This document shows, piece after piece, positions 41,791 to 50,366 of a stretch of DNA of 64,000 nucleotides; the stretch's first letter is position 1; every line of letters starts with the position of its first letter. The stretch comes from Arenimonas sp. SCN 70-307. GTDB lineage: Bacteria > Pseudomonadota > Gammaproteobacteria > Xanthomonadales > Xanthomonadaceae. The position numbers were made by a program, and so were the translations under genes. The stretch covers positions 124,001-188,000 of the forward strand of contig NZ_MEDO01000001.1 of assembly GCF_001724815.1 (NCBI RefSeq). Direction: 5' to 3'. The notes beneath the pieces were generated by a model, which was given only the letters and a program-made list of their open reading frames with translations, was not told the origin of the DNA and searched no databases.

Positions 41791-42195
41791 ATGAAGTGCC
41801 CCAGTTGCGGCGCCTCGACGCTGTTGCGTGATACGCGCGGTTTAGCCCATCGCTACAAGGGGCGAACCACCCAGATTCCCAAGGTCTCCGGCGATTGGTG
41901 CCCGGCCTGCGGGGAGGTGGTGCTCGGGCTGGAGGAGGCCAAGCGGGTCGGCGCGTTCGTGGACACGTTCAATCGCGAGGTAAATGCCAGCCTGGTCGAC
42001 CCCGACTTCATAGCCGGCGTGCGGCGCAAACTCAGGCTCGACCAGCGTGAAGCGGCAGCCCTGTTCGGAGGCGGCGTGAATGCCTTCTCTCGCTACGAAA
42101 CGGGCAAGGCCAAACCCCCGGTGGCGCTGGTGAAGTTGCTGGAGGTGCTTGACCGCCACCCGGAACTTCTGGAAGAGATACGCACCGGGCGCTGA
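41791..42195 (+). CDS. mqsA: MqsA-family antitoxin
   Basis: A 134-residue antitoxin with an N-terminal zinc domain (KCPSCG and WCPACGE cysteine pairs) that binds MqsR, and a C-terminal helix-turn-helix (RKLRLDQREAAALFGGGVNA then FSRYETGKAKPP) that binds the operator upstream of mqsR. Length matches E. coli MqsA. ATG at 41791 follows the toxin stop by one base. Confidence 0.95.
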   Translation: MKCPSCGASTLLRDTRGLAHRYKGRTTQIPKVSGDWCPACGEVVLGLEEAKRVGAFVDTFNREVNASLVDPDFIAGVRRKLRLDQREAAALFGGGVNAFSRYETGKAKPPVALVKLLEVLDRHPELLEEIRTGR

Positions 42196-42221
42196 CGCCC
42201 GAACAGCCATAGGGGAGCACC

Positions 42222-43142
42222 ATGAAGATCCTTGTCGTAGCCTTGGTGCTTGCCCTGATTGTGGGCGTAATCGGCGCCTGGCTCGTCCGCCAGCGCGCCG
42301 AGGCGCAGGCCTCGCTGCCGCCGCCGGTGGCGCCGCTGCCCGCGGGCGCGGTGCGGGAGGCGCTGGCGCCTTACCAGGACGCCCTGGAAGCCACGCGCCG
42401 CCCCGTGCTGCGCATCAGCCTCGAGGATTTCCCCGAAGACGCGCCCACGGCCAGCAAGGTCGGCGGCCGCGCCTGGTGGCCCGAGGGCGAGGCCGCGCCG
42501 GTGGGCGAGGGCGGCGCCGCGATGGTGCTGCTGGCGCAGGTGAACTTCGCCGAGGTGCCGGCCACGCCGGGCTACCCCGACACGGGCCTGCTGCAGTTCT
42601 TCATCGTGCCAAACGATTTTTACGGCGCCAGCATGGACCGCGACTACACCGTCGAGGCCCTGACGCAGCAGCGCAATTTCCGCGTCGTGTACTGGGCCGA
42701 CCCCAGTGCGCCGGGCCAGTCGCTGGATATCCCGTCCTTCGAGGACGAGTTCTACACCCCGCACAAACCCCAGCAACCGCGCCGCATGCGCTTCGCCGCC
42801 GACACCGAAACGCTGTCGGCCCGCGACTACCGCATCGACCAGATGCTCGGCGGCAACGCCTGGGAAACCCTGGAGAACTGGGCCAAGTCCAAGGGTTACG
42901 ACGACCGCTCGGTGGTCGAAGTCTTCGAGCACCTCGGCGGCGGCGGCCACAAACTCGGCGGCTATCCCGACTTCACCCAGCAGGACCCGCGAAAGGGCGG
43001 CCCGCTGGAACTGCTGCTCCAGCTCGACTCCGACGACCGCATGATGTGGGGCGACGTGGGCGTGGGCGGCTTCTACATCGACCCCGCCGACCTGGCCCGC
43101 AAGGACTTCAGCCGGGTGATGTACAACTGGGATTGCCACTGA
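42222..43142 (+). CDS. DUF1963 family protein with N-terminal membrane anchor
   Basis: A 306-residue protein with one N-terminal hydrophobic helix (about residues 2-22) that could be an anchor or uncleaved signal, followed by a DUF1963 (YwqG-like) domain: VGGRAWWPEG, MVLLAQVNFAEVP, GLLQFFIVPND, HKLGGYPDFTQQDPR and MMWGDVGVGGFYI. The family's activity is unknown. ATG at 42222 is preceded by GGGGAG. Confidence 0.9.
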   Translation: MKILVVALVLALIVGVIGAWLVRQRAEAQASLPPPVAPLPAGAVREALAPYQDALEATRRPVLRISLEDFPEDAPTASKVGGRAWWPEGEAAPVGEGGAAMVLLAQVNFAEVPATPGYPDTGLLQFFIVPNDFYGASMDRDYTVEALTQQRNFRVVYWADPSAPGQSLDIPSFEDEFYTPHKPQQPRRMRFAADTETLSARDYRIDQMLGGNAWETLENWAKSKGYDDRSVVEVFEHLGGGGHKLGGYPDFTQQDPRKGGPLELLLQLDSDDRMMWGDVGVGGFYIDPADLARKDFSRVMYNWDCH

Positions 43143-43193
43143 GCCCGGGGCCCGCCGATACTCGGGCCACCGCCCCTCGCACAGGACGACCCG

Positions 43194-44618
43194 ATGCTCA
43201 GCTCCACCCTTATCCTGATTGCTGCGCTCGGCGTCGCCGGCGCGTTTGTGTTCTCGGCCTTCGTCTGGGTCCTAGGACTGCGCCGGGTGGTGCCGGTGAA
43301 CGAAGTGCACATCGTGCAGACCCGAAAGAACACCGTCTCCTACGGCAAGGGCTTCGAAAGCAACACCTATTACGAGTGGCCCTCGCGCATCCCGCTCATC
43401 GGCCTGACCCGCGTCACGCTGCCGGTCTCGAACTTCGCCATCGACCTGCCCGAGTACGCCGCCTACGACAAGGAGCGCGTGCCCTTCCTGGTGCACGTGA
43501 TGGCCTTCTTCCGCATCAGCGACTCCAACACCGCCGCCCAGCGCGTGGCCTCGTTCGAGGAGCTCAAGGAGCAGCTCACCGCCATCGTGCAGGGCTCGGT
43601 GCGCACCGTGCTGGCGGCCCACGAGATCGACCAGATCATGCTCGACCGCAGCCGCTTCGGCGAAGCCTTCACCAAGGAAGTCGAGCCGCAGCTGGCCAGC
43701 TGGGGCGTGGAGGCCATCAAGAACATCGAACTGATGGACATCCGCGACTCGCGCGACAGCGACGTCATCCAGAACATCATGGCCAAGCGCACCTCGGGCA
43801 TCGCCCGCGAGTCGCGCCTGGTGGTGGCCGACAACATGCGCCAGGCCGAGATGGCCGAAATCGCCGCCAAGCGCGAAATCGAGATGTCGCGCCAGCAGGC
43901 CGCCGAGCAGGTGGGCCTGCGCACGGCCGAGAAGGACCAGAAGGTGGGCGTGGCCAACGAGCAGTCGGCCCAGCTGGTGAAGGTGCAGCAGCGCGAAACC
44001 GCGGCCAAGGAAATGGACGTGGTGCAGGTCAAGACCGTGCGCGGCGCCGAGATCGCCCGCGAGGCCGCGGTCATCGCCGCCGCCCAGGCCAAGGACGTGG
44101 CCATCGTCGAGGCCGACGCCGCCAAGCAGGTGGCGGTGGTCAGCGCCGAGGCCTCCAAGCAGGTCGCCATCGTCTCGGCCGAGGGCCACAAGCAGCAGAC
44201 GGTGCTCACCGCCGAGGGCCAGCTCGAGGCGGCCAAGCGCAACGCCGAGGGCATCGCGGCCGAGGGCCACGCCAAGGGTGCCGCCGAGACGGCCATCCTG
44301 ATGGCGCCGGTGGACGCGCAGATCAAGCTGGCCGAGAAGATCGGCAGCGACAAGGGCTACCAGGAGTACCTGCTGGGCATCCGCAACATCGAGGCCGCGC
44401 AGGCCGTGGGCCTGGCCCAGGCCGAGGCGCTCAAGTCCGCCGACGTGAAGGTGATCTCCAACGCCGGCACGCCCGGCAAGGGCCTGAGCGGCGTGATGGA
44501 CCTGTTCTCGGCCGAGGGCGGTACCTCGGTGGCCGCCATGCTCGAGGGCCTGGCGCAGTCGCCCGAGGGCCGCAAGCTCATCGAGAGGTTCGCCGGCAAG
44601 CCGGACGCCAAGGGTTGA
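43194..44618 (+). CDS. Flotillin-like SPFH membrane protein
   Basis: A 474-residue protein with an N-terminal membrane hairpin (about residues 3-28), an SPFH/band 7 domain (VPVNEVHIVQTRKNTVSYGK to about residue 200) and a long Ala/Glu/Lys coiled coil to about residue 400, with repeats such as AKQVAVVSAEASKQVAIVSAEG. It matches flotillins, which build membrane microdomains. No NfeD-type partner gene is adjacent, although such a partner often is. Confidence 0.92.
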   Translation: MLSSTLILIAALGVAGAFVFSAFVWVLGLRRVVPVNEVHIVQTRKNTVSYGKGFESNTYYEWPSRIPLIGLTRVTLPVSNFAIDLPEYAAYDKERVPFLVHVMAFFRISDSNTAAQRVASFEELKEQLTAIVQGSVRTVLAAHEIDQIMLDRSRFGEAFTKEVEPQLASWGVEAIKNIELMDIRDSRDSDVIQNIMAKRTSGIARESRLVVADNMRQAEMAEIAAKREIEMSRQQAAEQVGLRTAEKDQKVGVANEQSAQLVKVQQRETAAKEMDVVQVKTVRGAEIAREAAVIAAAQAKDVAIVEADAAKQVAVVSAEASKQVAIVSAEGHKQQTVLTAEGQLEAAKRNAEGIAAEGHAKGAAETAILMAPVDAQIKLAEKIGSDKGYQEYLLGIRNIEAAQAVGLAQAEALKSADVKVISNAGTPGKGLSGVMDLFSAEGGTSVAAMLEGLAQSPEGRKLIERFAGKPDAKG

Positions 44619-44631
44619 GGGCCCGATCGCA

Positions 44632-45549
44632 ATGAACGCCTTCTATCCCATCGGTACCCCTGGCCAGCCCTGGGGCGAGTCTGAAAAGGCCGCCTGGCGC
44701 GCCCGCCAGGTGCGCCAGCGCAGTTACGCCGACGACGTGCTCGGCCGCATCGATGCGCTGCGACCGCACACCGACGTGCAGGCCTACGGCGAAATCGACT
44801 GGGGCGTGGACGGCCGCTTCCCGGTGTACGCCATCCGCAGCCGGGCCTGGGACGATTCGTTGCCCTGCGCCCTGGTCACCGGCGGCGTGCACGGCTACGA
44901 AACCAGCGGTGTGCACGGCGCGCTCGACTTCGTCCAGGGCCACCTGGCCGACTACGACGGCCGCATCAACGTGCTGGTCGCGCCCTGCATCAGCCCCTGG
45001 GCCTACGAGCGCATCCAGCGCTGGAACCCGCTGGCGCTGGACCCGAACCGCAACTTCATCGCCGCCAGCCCCTGCGCCGAGTCGGCCGCGCTGATGCGCC
45101 TGCTCGAGCCGCTGGCCGGCCGTTTCATCGTGCACATCGACCTGCACGAAACCACCGATACCGACGAGTCGGAGTTCCGCCCGGCCAAGTCGGCGCGCGA
45201 CGGCCAGGCTTTCGAGCCCGACACCATCCCCGACGGTTTCTACCTGTGCGGCGACAGCGCCGATCCGCAGGCCGAGTTCCAGCAGGCGGTGATCGCGGCC
45301 GTGGCCAAGGTCACGCACATCGCGCCGCCCGACGCCAAGAATCAAATCATCGGCTCGCCGGTGGTGGCGCACGGCGTCATCAACTATCCCTACCGCGAAC
45401 TGGGCCTGTGCGCCGGCGTCACCGACGCCCGCTACCGCACCACCACCGAGGTCTACCCCGACAGCCCGCGCGCCACCCCGGCCGAATGCAACGCCGCCCA
45501 GGTCGCCGCCGTGCGCGCGGCGCTGGACTACGCGCTGGCCCACCGCTGA
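44632..45549 (+). CDS. M14-family metallocarboxypeptidase
   Basis: A 305-residue zinc peptidase of the M14 family. Zinc ligands are seen in GGVHGYETSG (HxxE) and in HIDLHETTDTDESEF; DPNRNF supplies the substrate-binding Asn-Arg pair. A catalytic Glu probably lies in TTTEVYPD. No signal peptide, so a cytoplasmic role, for example on modified peptides or N-acyl substrates, is inferred. It starts 13 bases after the flotillin stop. Confidence 0.9.
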   Translation: MNAFYPIGTPGQPWGESEKAAWRARQVRQRSYADDVLGRIDALRPHTDVQAYGEIDWGVDGRFPVYAIRSRAWDDSLPCALVTGGVHGYETSGVHGALDFVQGHLADYDGRINVLVAPCISPWAYERIQRWNPLALDPNRNFIAASPCAESAALMRLLEPLAGRFIVHIDLHETTDTDESEFRPAKSARDGQAFEPDTIPDGFYLCGDSADPQAEFQQAVIAAVAKVTHIAPPDAKNQIIGSPVVAHGVINYPYRELGLCAGVTDARYRTTTEVYPDSPRATPAECNAAQVAAVRAALDYALAHR

Positions 45550-45560
45550 GGCGGTAGGCC

Positions 45561-46817
45561 TCAGCCCGGCATCCGCCGGAACGGCAGCCGGCGCCATTCG
45601 ACCAGCGAGCGCCACAGCCATTCCACCGGCCCGAGCGCGAAGGCGCGCAGCCACAGGTTGGCCAGCAACACCTGCGCGGCCATGATCGCCAGCGCGATCA
45701 GGCTCATGCCGGCCCAACCGTACTTTCCGAACCAGCCCAGGCCGATGCCCGGGAAAATCAGCCACCCAGCCACCACGGTCTGCATGAGGTAGAGCGTGAA
45801 AGCGGTGCGGCCTGCGGCCTGGAAGGGCGAGAGCAGTCGCGCCCCGGCGCGGAACGACAGCACCAGGCAGGCCAGGCACAGGTGGCCCATCGTCAGCGCC
45901 AGCCTCGTGAACTCCTCGGTGATCCAGGCCAGCTGCGGTTCGGGCGTCTGCCGCAGGTGCTGTTCGACGTCCACGACCCGCAGGGGCAGGGCGATGGCGT
46001 ACATCAGCAGCATCAGGCCCAGCAGCAAGCGCCGGCTGCGGCCGCCGGTGAAGAAGCCCCACTTGAACAGCGCCATGCCCAGCAGCATCGCGCAGAAGGC
46101 CTCGGGCACCGAGATGAAAAACACTTCGCCGGTGTAGGCCCGCTCCTGCAGCCACACCTGGCGGGCATAGTCGGCGAACCCGCCATAGGGCCCCAGGCGC
46201 TGCGCCTTGTCGTAGGCCATGAAGTCCTGGTCGGGCGCCAGCTCCGCCTCCAGCTCGCGCCAGGACGCCAGCGCCTCGGCATCGCCGGCTTCCACCTGCG
46301 CCTGAAGCTCGGCGCGCTCGTGGTAGCGCAGCGCGCCGTCGCCCGCATCCACCACTGCGAACACCAACCCCAGGGCCAACAGCGTGGCGGGGGCCAGGCG
46401 CCGGAACGGAAACAGCGCCAGCGCGGCGATGGCGTAGATGAAGAGGATGTCGCCCGGGAACAGCAGCACGAAGATGTTCACCAGGCCGAACACCAGCAGC
46501 CACAGGTTGCGGCGGTAATAGCGGTCGGCCACCGATACCGGGCCGTCGTCATGCATGGCGCGCGCCGCCAGGATCAGCACGCCGGCGCCGAACAGCAATT
46601 GCAGCATGCCGCGCTGGGTGCCCTCCACCCAGACTTGCAGCGTCGTCCACGTCGCGGCGTCGGCGGGCGTCCAGCCCGCGAGTCGCGGGTCGCCGAAGAA
46701 CGCGGTGTAGTAGGTCCCGAAGCCCGGCAGGTTCATCAGCAGGATGCCGAGGATGGCCAGGCCGCGCAGCACGTCGAGCGTGGCGATGCGTTCGGCGGCG
46801 GGGGCGGGCAGGTTCAT
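45561..46817 (-). CDS. DUF418 family polytopic membrane protein
   Basis: A 418-residue inner-membrane protein with about nine hydrophobic helices. The start LDVLRGLAILGILLMN and the C-terminal DUF418 block (AAGRTAFTLYLMQTVV, GWFGKYGWAGMSLIALAI) are characteristic. Relatives are thought to transport or acylate something; the function is unknown. ATG at 46817 is preferred to longer frames that run through the divergent promoter. Confidence 0.92.
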   Translation of the reverse strand: MNLPAPAAERIATLDVLRGLAILGILLMNLPGFGTYYTAFFGDPRLAGWTPADAATWTTLQVWVEGTQRGMLQLLFGAGVLILAARAMHDDGPVSVADRYYRRNLWLLVFGLVNIFVLLFPGDILFIYAIAALALFPFRRLAPATLLALGLVFAVVDAGDGALRYHERAELQAQVEAGDAEALASWRELEAELAPDQDFMAYDKAQRLGPYGGFADYARQVWLQERAYTGEVFFISVPEAFCAMLLGMALFKWGFFTGGRSRRLLLGLMLLMYAIALPLRVVDVEQHLRQTPEPQLAWITEEFTRLALTMGHLCLACLVLSFRAGARLLSPFQAAGRTAFTLYLMQTVVAGWLIFPGIGLGWFGKYGWAGMSLIALAIMAAQVLLANLWLRAFALGPVEWLWRSLVEWRRLPFRRMPG

Positions 46818-47032
46818 GGCGTCAATCCGGCACGGGCGTCCCCGGGACAACGCAAGCCGGGGCCGCCGCCGGGCAGGGCGGCCGGCGGGTCGGTCCGGTT
46901 CGGGGTGGCGCGGGACGTGCGGAACCGGGCCCGTCGCGCCCGCGCATCGCGCGCCGCGGGCGGTACTTTCGCCATAGGCGCCGGCGGCGCGGGAGTGCGA
47001 ATGTGGCGCCCACACCTGCCCGGAAGCCCGAC

Positions 47033-48175
47033 ATGACCACCCGCCGCGACCTGCTCAAGTTCAGCGCCCTTGCCGCCGCCACCGCCGCACTGCCGGCCTT
47101 CGCCAGCCCGGCGAGCGTGGGCAACGCCATCCCCAAGGCCGACAAGCCGCTCAACATCCTCATCCTCGGTGGCACCGGCTTCACCGGGCCGTTCCAGGTG
47201 GAGTACGCGCTGGCGCGCGGCCACAAGGTCACCACCTTCAACCGCGGCCGCCGGCCGATCGCCGAGTGGGGCGACCGGGTCGAGCAACTGGTCGGCGACC
47301 GCACCACGGGCGACCTCAAGTCGCTCGAGGGCCGCACCTGGGACGTGTGCATCGACAACCCCACCAGCCTTCCGTACTGGGTGCGTGACGCCGGCAAGGT
47401 GCTCGCGGGCAAGGTCGGCCACTACCTGTTCATTTCGACCATCTCGGTTTACGCCGACGGCTCGAAGCACGGCATCGACGAAGACTCCGCGCTGGCCGAG
47501 TACAAGGGCAAGGACGCGATGGCCGAAACCCGCGAAACGCTGGTGGCCGACATCGCCAACCTCTACGGCCCGCTCAAGGCGCTCAGCGAAGCCGAGGCGC
47601 ACAAGCAGTTCGGCAAGGACGTCACCATCGTGCGCCCGGGCTACATCGTCGGCCCGCGCGACGAGACCGACCGCTTCACCTACTGGCCCAAGCGCATCGC
47701 CCAGGGCGGCGAGATCCTGGTGCCGGGCGACGGCGACGACCCGATCCAGATCATCGACGGCCGCGACCTGGGCGAGTGGATGATCCGCCTGGCCGAGAGC
47801 GGTACGCGCGGCGTCTTCAACGCCTGCGGCCCGGACTACACGCTGACCATGGACGCGGCCGTGCACGGCTGCCACGCGGTCACCGGCGGCCCGGCCACCT
47901 TCACCCACGTGCCGATGGATTTCCTCGAGAAGCACGAGGCCGGGCTGCCGATCTGGGTGCCGCGCGCGGGCTCGGAGTACTCGGGCTACGGCACCGTCAG
48001 CAATGCCCGCGCCATCGCCGCCGGCCTCAGCTTCCGCCCGCTGGCCCAGACCGTCACCGACCTGCTGGGCTGGTACCGCAGCCTGCCGGCCGAACGCCAG
48101 GCCGAGCTGCGCGCGGGCATCAGCCGCGAAAAGGAAGCCGAGATCCTCAAGGCCTGGCACTCGCGCCAGGCCTGA
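47033..48175 (+). CDS. Tat-exported NAD-dependent epimerase/dehydratase-like protein
   Basis: A 380-residue extended SDR with a twin-arginine signal (TRRDLLKFSALAAATAALPA). After it comes the Rossmann loop ILGGTGFTGP, a later YGPLKALSEAEA (Tyr-x3-Lys with Lys in place), and VRPGYIVGPRD. The presence of a Tat signal on an NAD-dependent fold suggests export of the folded protein with cofactor. The substrate is unknown. ATG at 47033 was chosen because it immediately precedes the Arg pair. Confidence 0.88.
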   Translation: MTTRRDLLKFSALAAATAALPAFASPASVGNAIPKADKPLNILILGGTGFTGPFQVEYALARGHKVTTFNRGRRPIAEWGDRVEQLVGDRTTGDLKSLEGRTWDVCIDNPTSLPYWVRDAGKVLAGKVGHYLFISTISVYADGSKHGIDEDSALAEYKGKDAMAETRETLVADIANLYGPLKALSEAEAHKQFGKDVTIVRPGYIVGPRDETDRFTYWPKRIAQGGEILVPGDGDDPIQIIDGRDLGEWMIRLAESGTRGVFNACGPDYTLTMDAAVHGCHAVTGGPATFTHVPMDFLEKHEAGLPIWVPRAGSEYSGYGTVSNARAIAAGLSFRPLAQTVTDLLGWYRSLPAERQAELRAGISREKEAEILKAWHSRQA

Positions 48176-48180
48176 AAACA

Positions 48181-48209
48181 AAAAGGCCAGCCCGGGGGCT
48201 GGCCTTTTC
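48181..48209. terminator. Bidirectional rho-independent terminator
   Basis: AAAAGGCCAGCCC, a two-base loop, then GGGGCTGGCCTTTT: a 12-base stem with A and T tails on both sides. It can end both the plus-strand epimerase transcript and the minus-strand small gene at 48231-48287. Confidence 0.88.
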
Positions 48210-48230
48210 AATTGCGGCGCGGAGCGTGGC

Positions 48231-48287
48231 TCAGCGAATCGAGCGCAGGCGGGCGGCGCGGCGACGGGCGCGGGCTTTCTTGTTCAT
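48231..48287 (-). CDS. Candidate 18-residue Arg/Lys-rich small protein
   Basis: A short frame reading MNKKARARRRAARLRSIR, half of whose residues are Lys or Arg. Its stop lies 21 bases before the bidirectional terminator, so it could form an independent transcription unit. No good purine-rich ribosome site is seen before the ATG. A small nucleic-acid-binding or ribosome-associated peptide is the natural guess, but coding by chance in GC-rich DNA cannot be excluded. Confidence 0.4.
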   Translation of the reverse strand: MNKKARARRRAARLRSIR

Positions 48288-48372
48288 GGCTGGGGGCCTT
48301 GGAGGTGAATTGGGCGTGCAGTGTCTCACATCCCCGGGGGTATAGTTGGCGAAGCCACCCGGGGAACCCGCC

Positions 48373-49446
48373 ATGCGTCTCGCCATCACGCTGATCCTGC
48401 TGCTTTTCTCCGGGGTGGCCAGCGCCGCGCCGCGGTCCATCCCCGCGCTGGAAGCCGCCGATGCCGCCGCCGCGGCGGCCGACTACCAGCGCTACTGCGC
48501 CCTGTGCCACGGCGCCGACCGCGAGGGCCACGCCAACGACCACGCGCCCTCGCTGCGCTCGCAGTCGCTGATGCAGACCGGTTTTCCCTGGCTGATCCGC
48601 GAGGCCATCTCCTACGGTCGTCCCGGGACGCCGATGGGTGGCTACCTGGACGAAATCGGTGGTCCGATGAACATCGAGGAGATCGGGCGGCTGATGCTGT
48701 GGCTGCGCGAGCAGGCCGGCAGCCCCGAGCGCCTGCGCCTCGGTGCCGAGGCGGTGTCGGGTGATGTCGCGGCCGGCGCGGTGGTCTATGCCGACAATTG
48801 CGCCAGCTGCCACGGCGCCAACGGCGAGGGCGGCACCGGCACGGTCCTGGCCAACCCGGCGATGCTGGCCACTACGCCCGATCCCTTCCTGCGCTACGCC
48901 ATCGAACACGGCCGCGACGGCACGCCCATGGTGGGCTTCGCCGGTACGCTCAGCGCCACCCAGATGGACGACGTCACCGCCTACCTGCGCAGCCGCGCCA
49001 CCAGCCGGCCCGACGCGCCGGCGCCGGTGCAGCCGCCGTCGCTGGCCGAGGCGGTGATCAATCCGCAGGGCGCGGCGCCGGAGTTCGAGTTCATGAACGG
49101 GCACTACCTGTCGGCCGCCGAGCTCGACCGCCTGCTGCGCGAGAAGCGCCGCATGGTGCTGCTCGACACGCGCGTGCCGTCGATGTGGCAGATCGGCCAC
49201 ATCGAGGGCGCGGTGCCGCTGCCGTACTACACCGACGACGCCGCGCTGCTGGCGGCGCTGCCGCGCGACGGCACCTGGATCATCACGTACTGCGAGTGCC
49301 CGCGCGCCGCCGCCGATTCGGTCAACCGCTTCCTGCGCGAACAGGGCTTCGAGAACACGGCGGTGCTGTGGGAAGGTATCGGGGGTTGGGTGGCGCTGGG
49401 CTATCCGACGGTGACGGGCCGGGTCGAGGGGAGGGTTTCCGAATGA
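48373..49446 (+). CDS. Dihaem cytochrome c fused to rhodanese domain
   Basis: A 357-residue exported protein: signal peptide ending near ASAAP, two cytochrome c domains (CALCH around residue 42 and CASCH around residue 140, each with a later Met ligand such as TPMGGYL and TPMVGF), then a rhodanese domain from about residue 230 (MVLLDTRVPSMWQIGHIEG; active-site CECPRAAAD). The fusion suggests electron transfer coupled to sulfur handling in the periplasm. It overlaps the NnrU gene by four bases, so the two are translated together. Confidence 0.88.
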   Translation: MRLAITLILLLFSGVASAAPRSIPALEAADAAAAAADYQRYCALCHGADREGHANDHAPSLRSQSLMQTGFPWLIREAISYGRPGTPMGGYLDEIGGPMNIEEIGRLMLWLREQAGSPERLRLGAEAVSGDVAAGAVVYADNCASCHGANGEGGTGTVLANPAMLATTPDPFLRYAIEHGRDGTPMVGFAGTLSATQMDDVTAYLRSRATSRPDAPAPVQPPSLAEAVINPQGAAPEFEFMNGHYLSAAELDRLLREKRRMVLLDTRVPSMWQIGHIEGAVPLPYYTDDAALLAALPRDGTWIITYCECPRAAADSVNRFLREQGFENTAVLWEGIGGWVALGYPTVTGRVEGRVSE

Positions 49447-50018
49447 GCCATGCGTGGCTGGTGCTGGGTTTGCTGGTGTTCCTGGGCGGGCATTCGCTGC
49501 GCATCTTCGCGCCGGCGTGGCGCGACGCGCGGGTGGCGTCGATGGGCGAAGTTCCGTTCAAGGTGGTTTACAGCCTGGTCTCGATCGCCGGCTTCGTGCT
49601 GCTGGTCTGGGGCTATGCACAGGCGCGCAGCGGCGAACCCGTGCTGCTGTGGGTGCCGCCGCTGGGGCTTCGCCACGCGGTGAGCCTGCTCACGCTGCCG
49701 GCCTTCATCCTGCTGGTGGCGGCCTACGTGCCGGGCAACCACTTCAAGGCAAGGCTGGGCCACCCGATGCTGCTGGCGGTGAAACTCTGGGCGCTGGCGC
49801 ACCTGCTGGTGAACGGCTGGCTGCACGGCGTGCTGCTGTTCGGCGGTTTCCTGCTCTGGGCCATCCTGGGCTTCCGCGCGGCGCGCCGGCGCGCACCGGC
49901 GCCGGGCGGCGGCCGCTGGCTGCCGACGCTCGTGAGCGTGGTGCTCGGTGCCGTGCTGTGGGCCGGCTTCGTCTTCCACCTGCACAAGCTGCTGATCGGC
50001 GTGGCGCCCTTCGGCTGA
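49443..50018 (+). CDS. NnrU family membrane protein
   Basis: A 191-residue inner-membrane protein with about six helices, matching NnrU (LLVFLGGHSLRIFAPAWRD, YVPGNHFKARLGHPMLLAVK, ALAHLLVNGWLHGVLLFGG). NnrU was named from denitrifier gene clusters and relates to isoprenoid-like methyltransferases; its role is uncertain. Coupled by ATGA to the cytochrome-rhodanese gene, which is its best functional clue. Confidence 0.9.
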   Translation: MSHAWLVLGLLVFLGGHSLRIFAPAWRDARVASMGEVPFKVVYSLVSIAGFVLLVWGYAQARSGEPVLLWVPPLGLRHAVSLLTLPAFILLVAAYVPGNHFKARLGHPMLLAVKLWALAHLLVNGWLHGVLLFGGFLLWAILGFRAARRRAPAPGGGRWLPTLVSVVLGAVLWAGFVFHLHKLLIGVAPFG

Positions 50019-50108
50019 GCCGCGCTTGACCCGGGTCAGGGCCGTCATGGCCCGGCCCGGTCAGCATGGCCTCGTGGGCGCCGTGGGTGCGCCGTTGCGA
50101 GGCAGGGC

Positions 50109-50348
50109 ATGGAATTCAAGGTGGAGCTGGGCGGCCGCGTGGCCGATCTCGGTGCGGTGCGCGAGGCGCTTTGCGCGGTGGATCCGGCGGCGCTGGCCGA
50201 CCTCGACCCGCTCAATCCGGTGCTGAGGGTGTCGGCCAATCTCTCGAGCGGCGAGCTGCGGGCCTTGCTCGCGCGCGGCGGCATCGATGTCGCGACGGCG
50301 GCCATCCGCCCGCTGCCCTCGAACTGCTGCGGCGGCTGCGGCGGCTGA
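50109..50348 (+). CDS. Small protein with C-terminal Cys-Gly tail, HMA-like
   Basis: A 79-residue protein of beta-alpha-beta pattern reminiscent of a heavy-metal-associated fold (MEFKVELGGRVADLGAVREA and a second strand-helix unit), ending in NCCGGCGG. The Cys tail suggests metal or persulfide binding. Not assigned to a named family. It lies 90 bases after nnrU on the same strand, which would fit a metallochaperone or sulfur carrier for the cytochrome-rhodanese unit. Confidence 0.65.
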   Translation: MEFKVELGGRVADLGAVREALCAVDPAALADLDPLNPVLRVSANLSSGELRALLARGGIDVATAAIRPLPSNCCGGCGG

Positions 50349-50366
50349 TCGGGCCTGCCGCCGCGC

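Noticed and set aside
42149-44635. Long plus-strand frame spanning the DUF1963 and flotillin genes
   Set aside because: It is out of frame with both well-supported families and contains only low-complexity Arg/Pro/Gly sequence.
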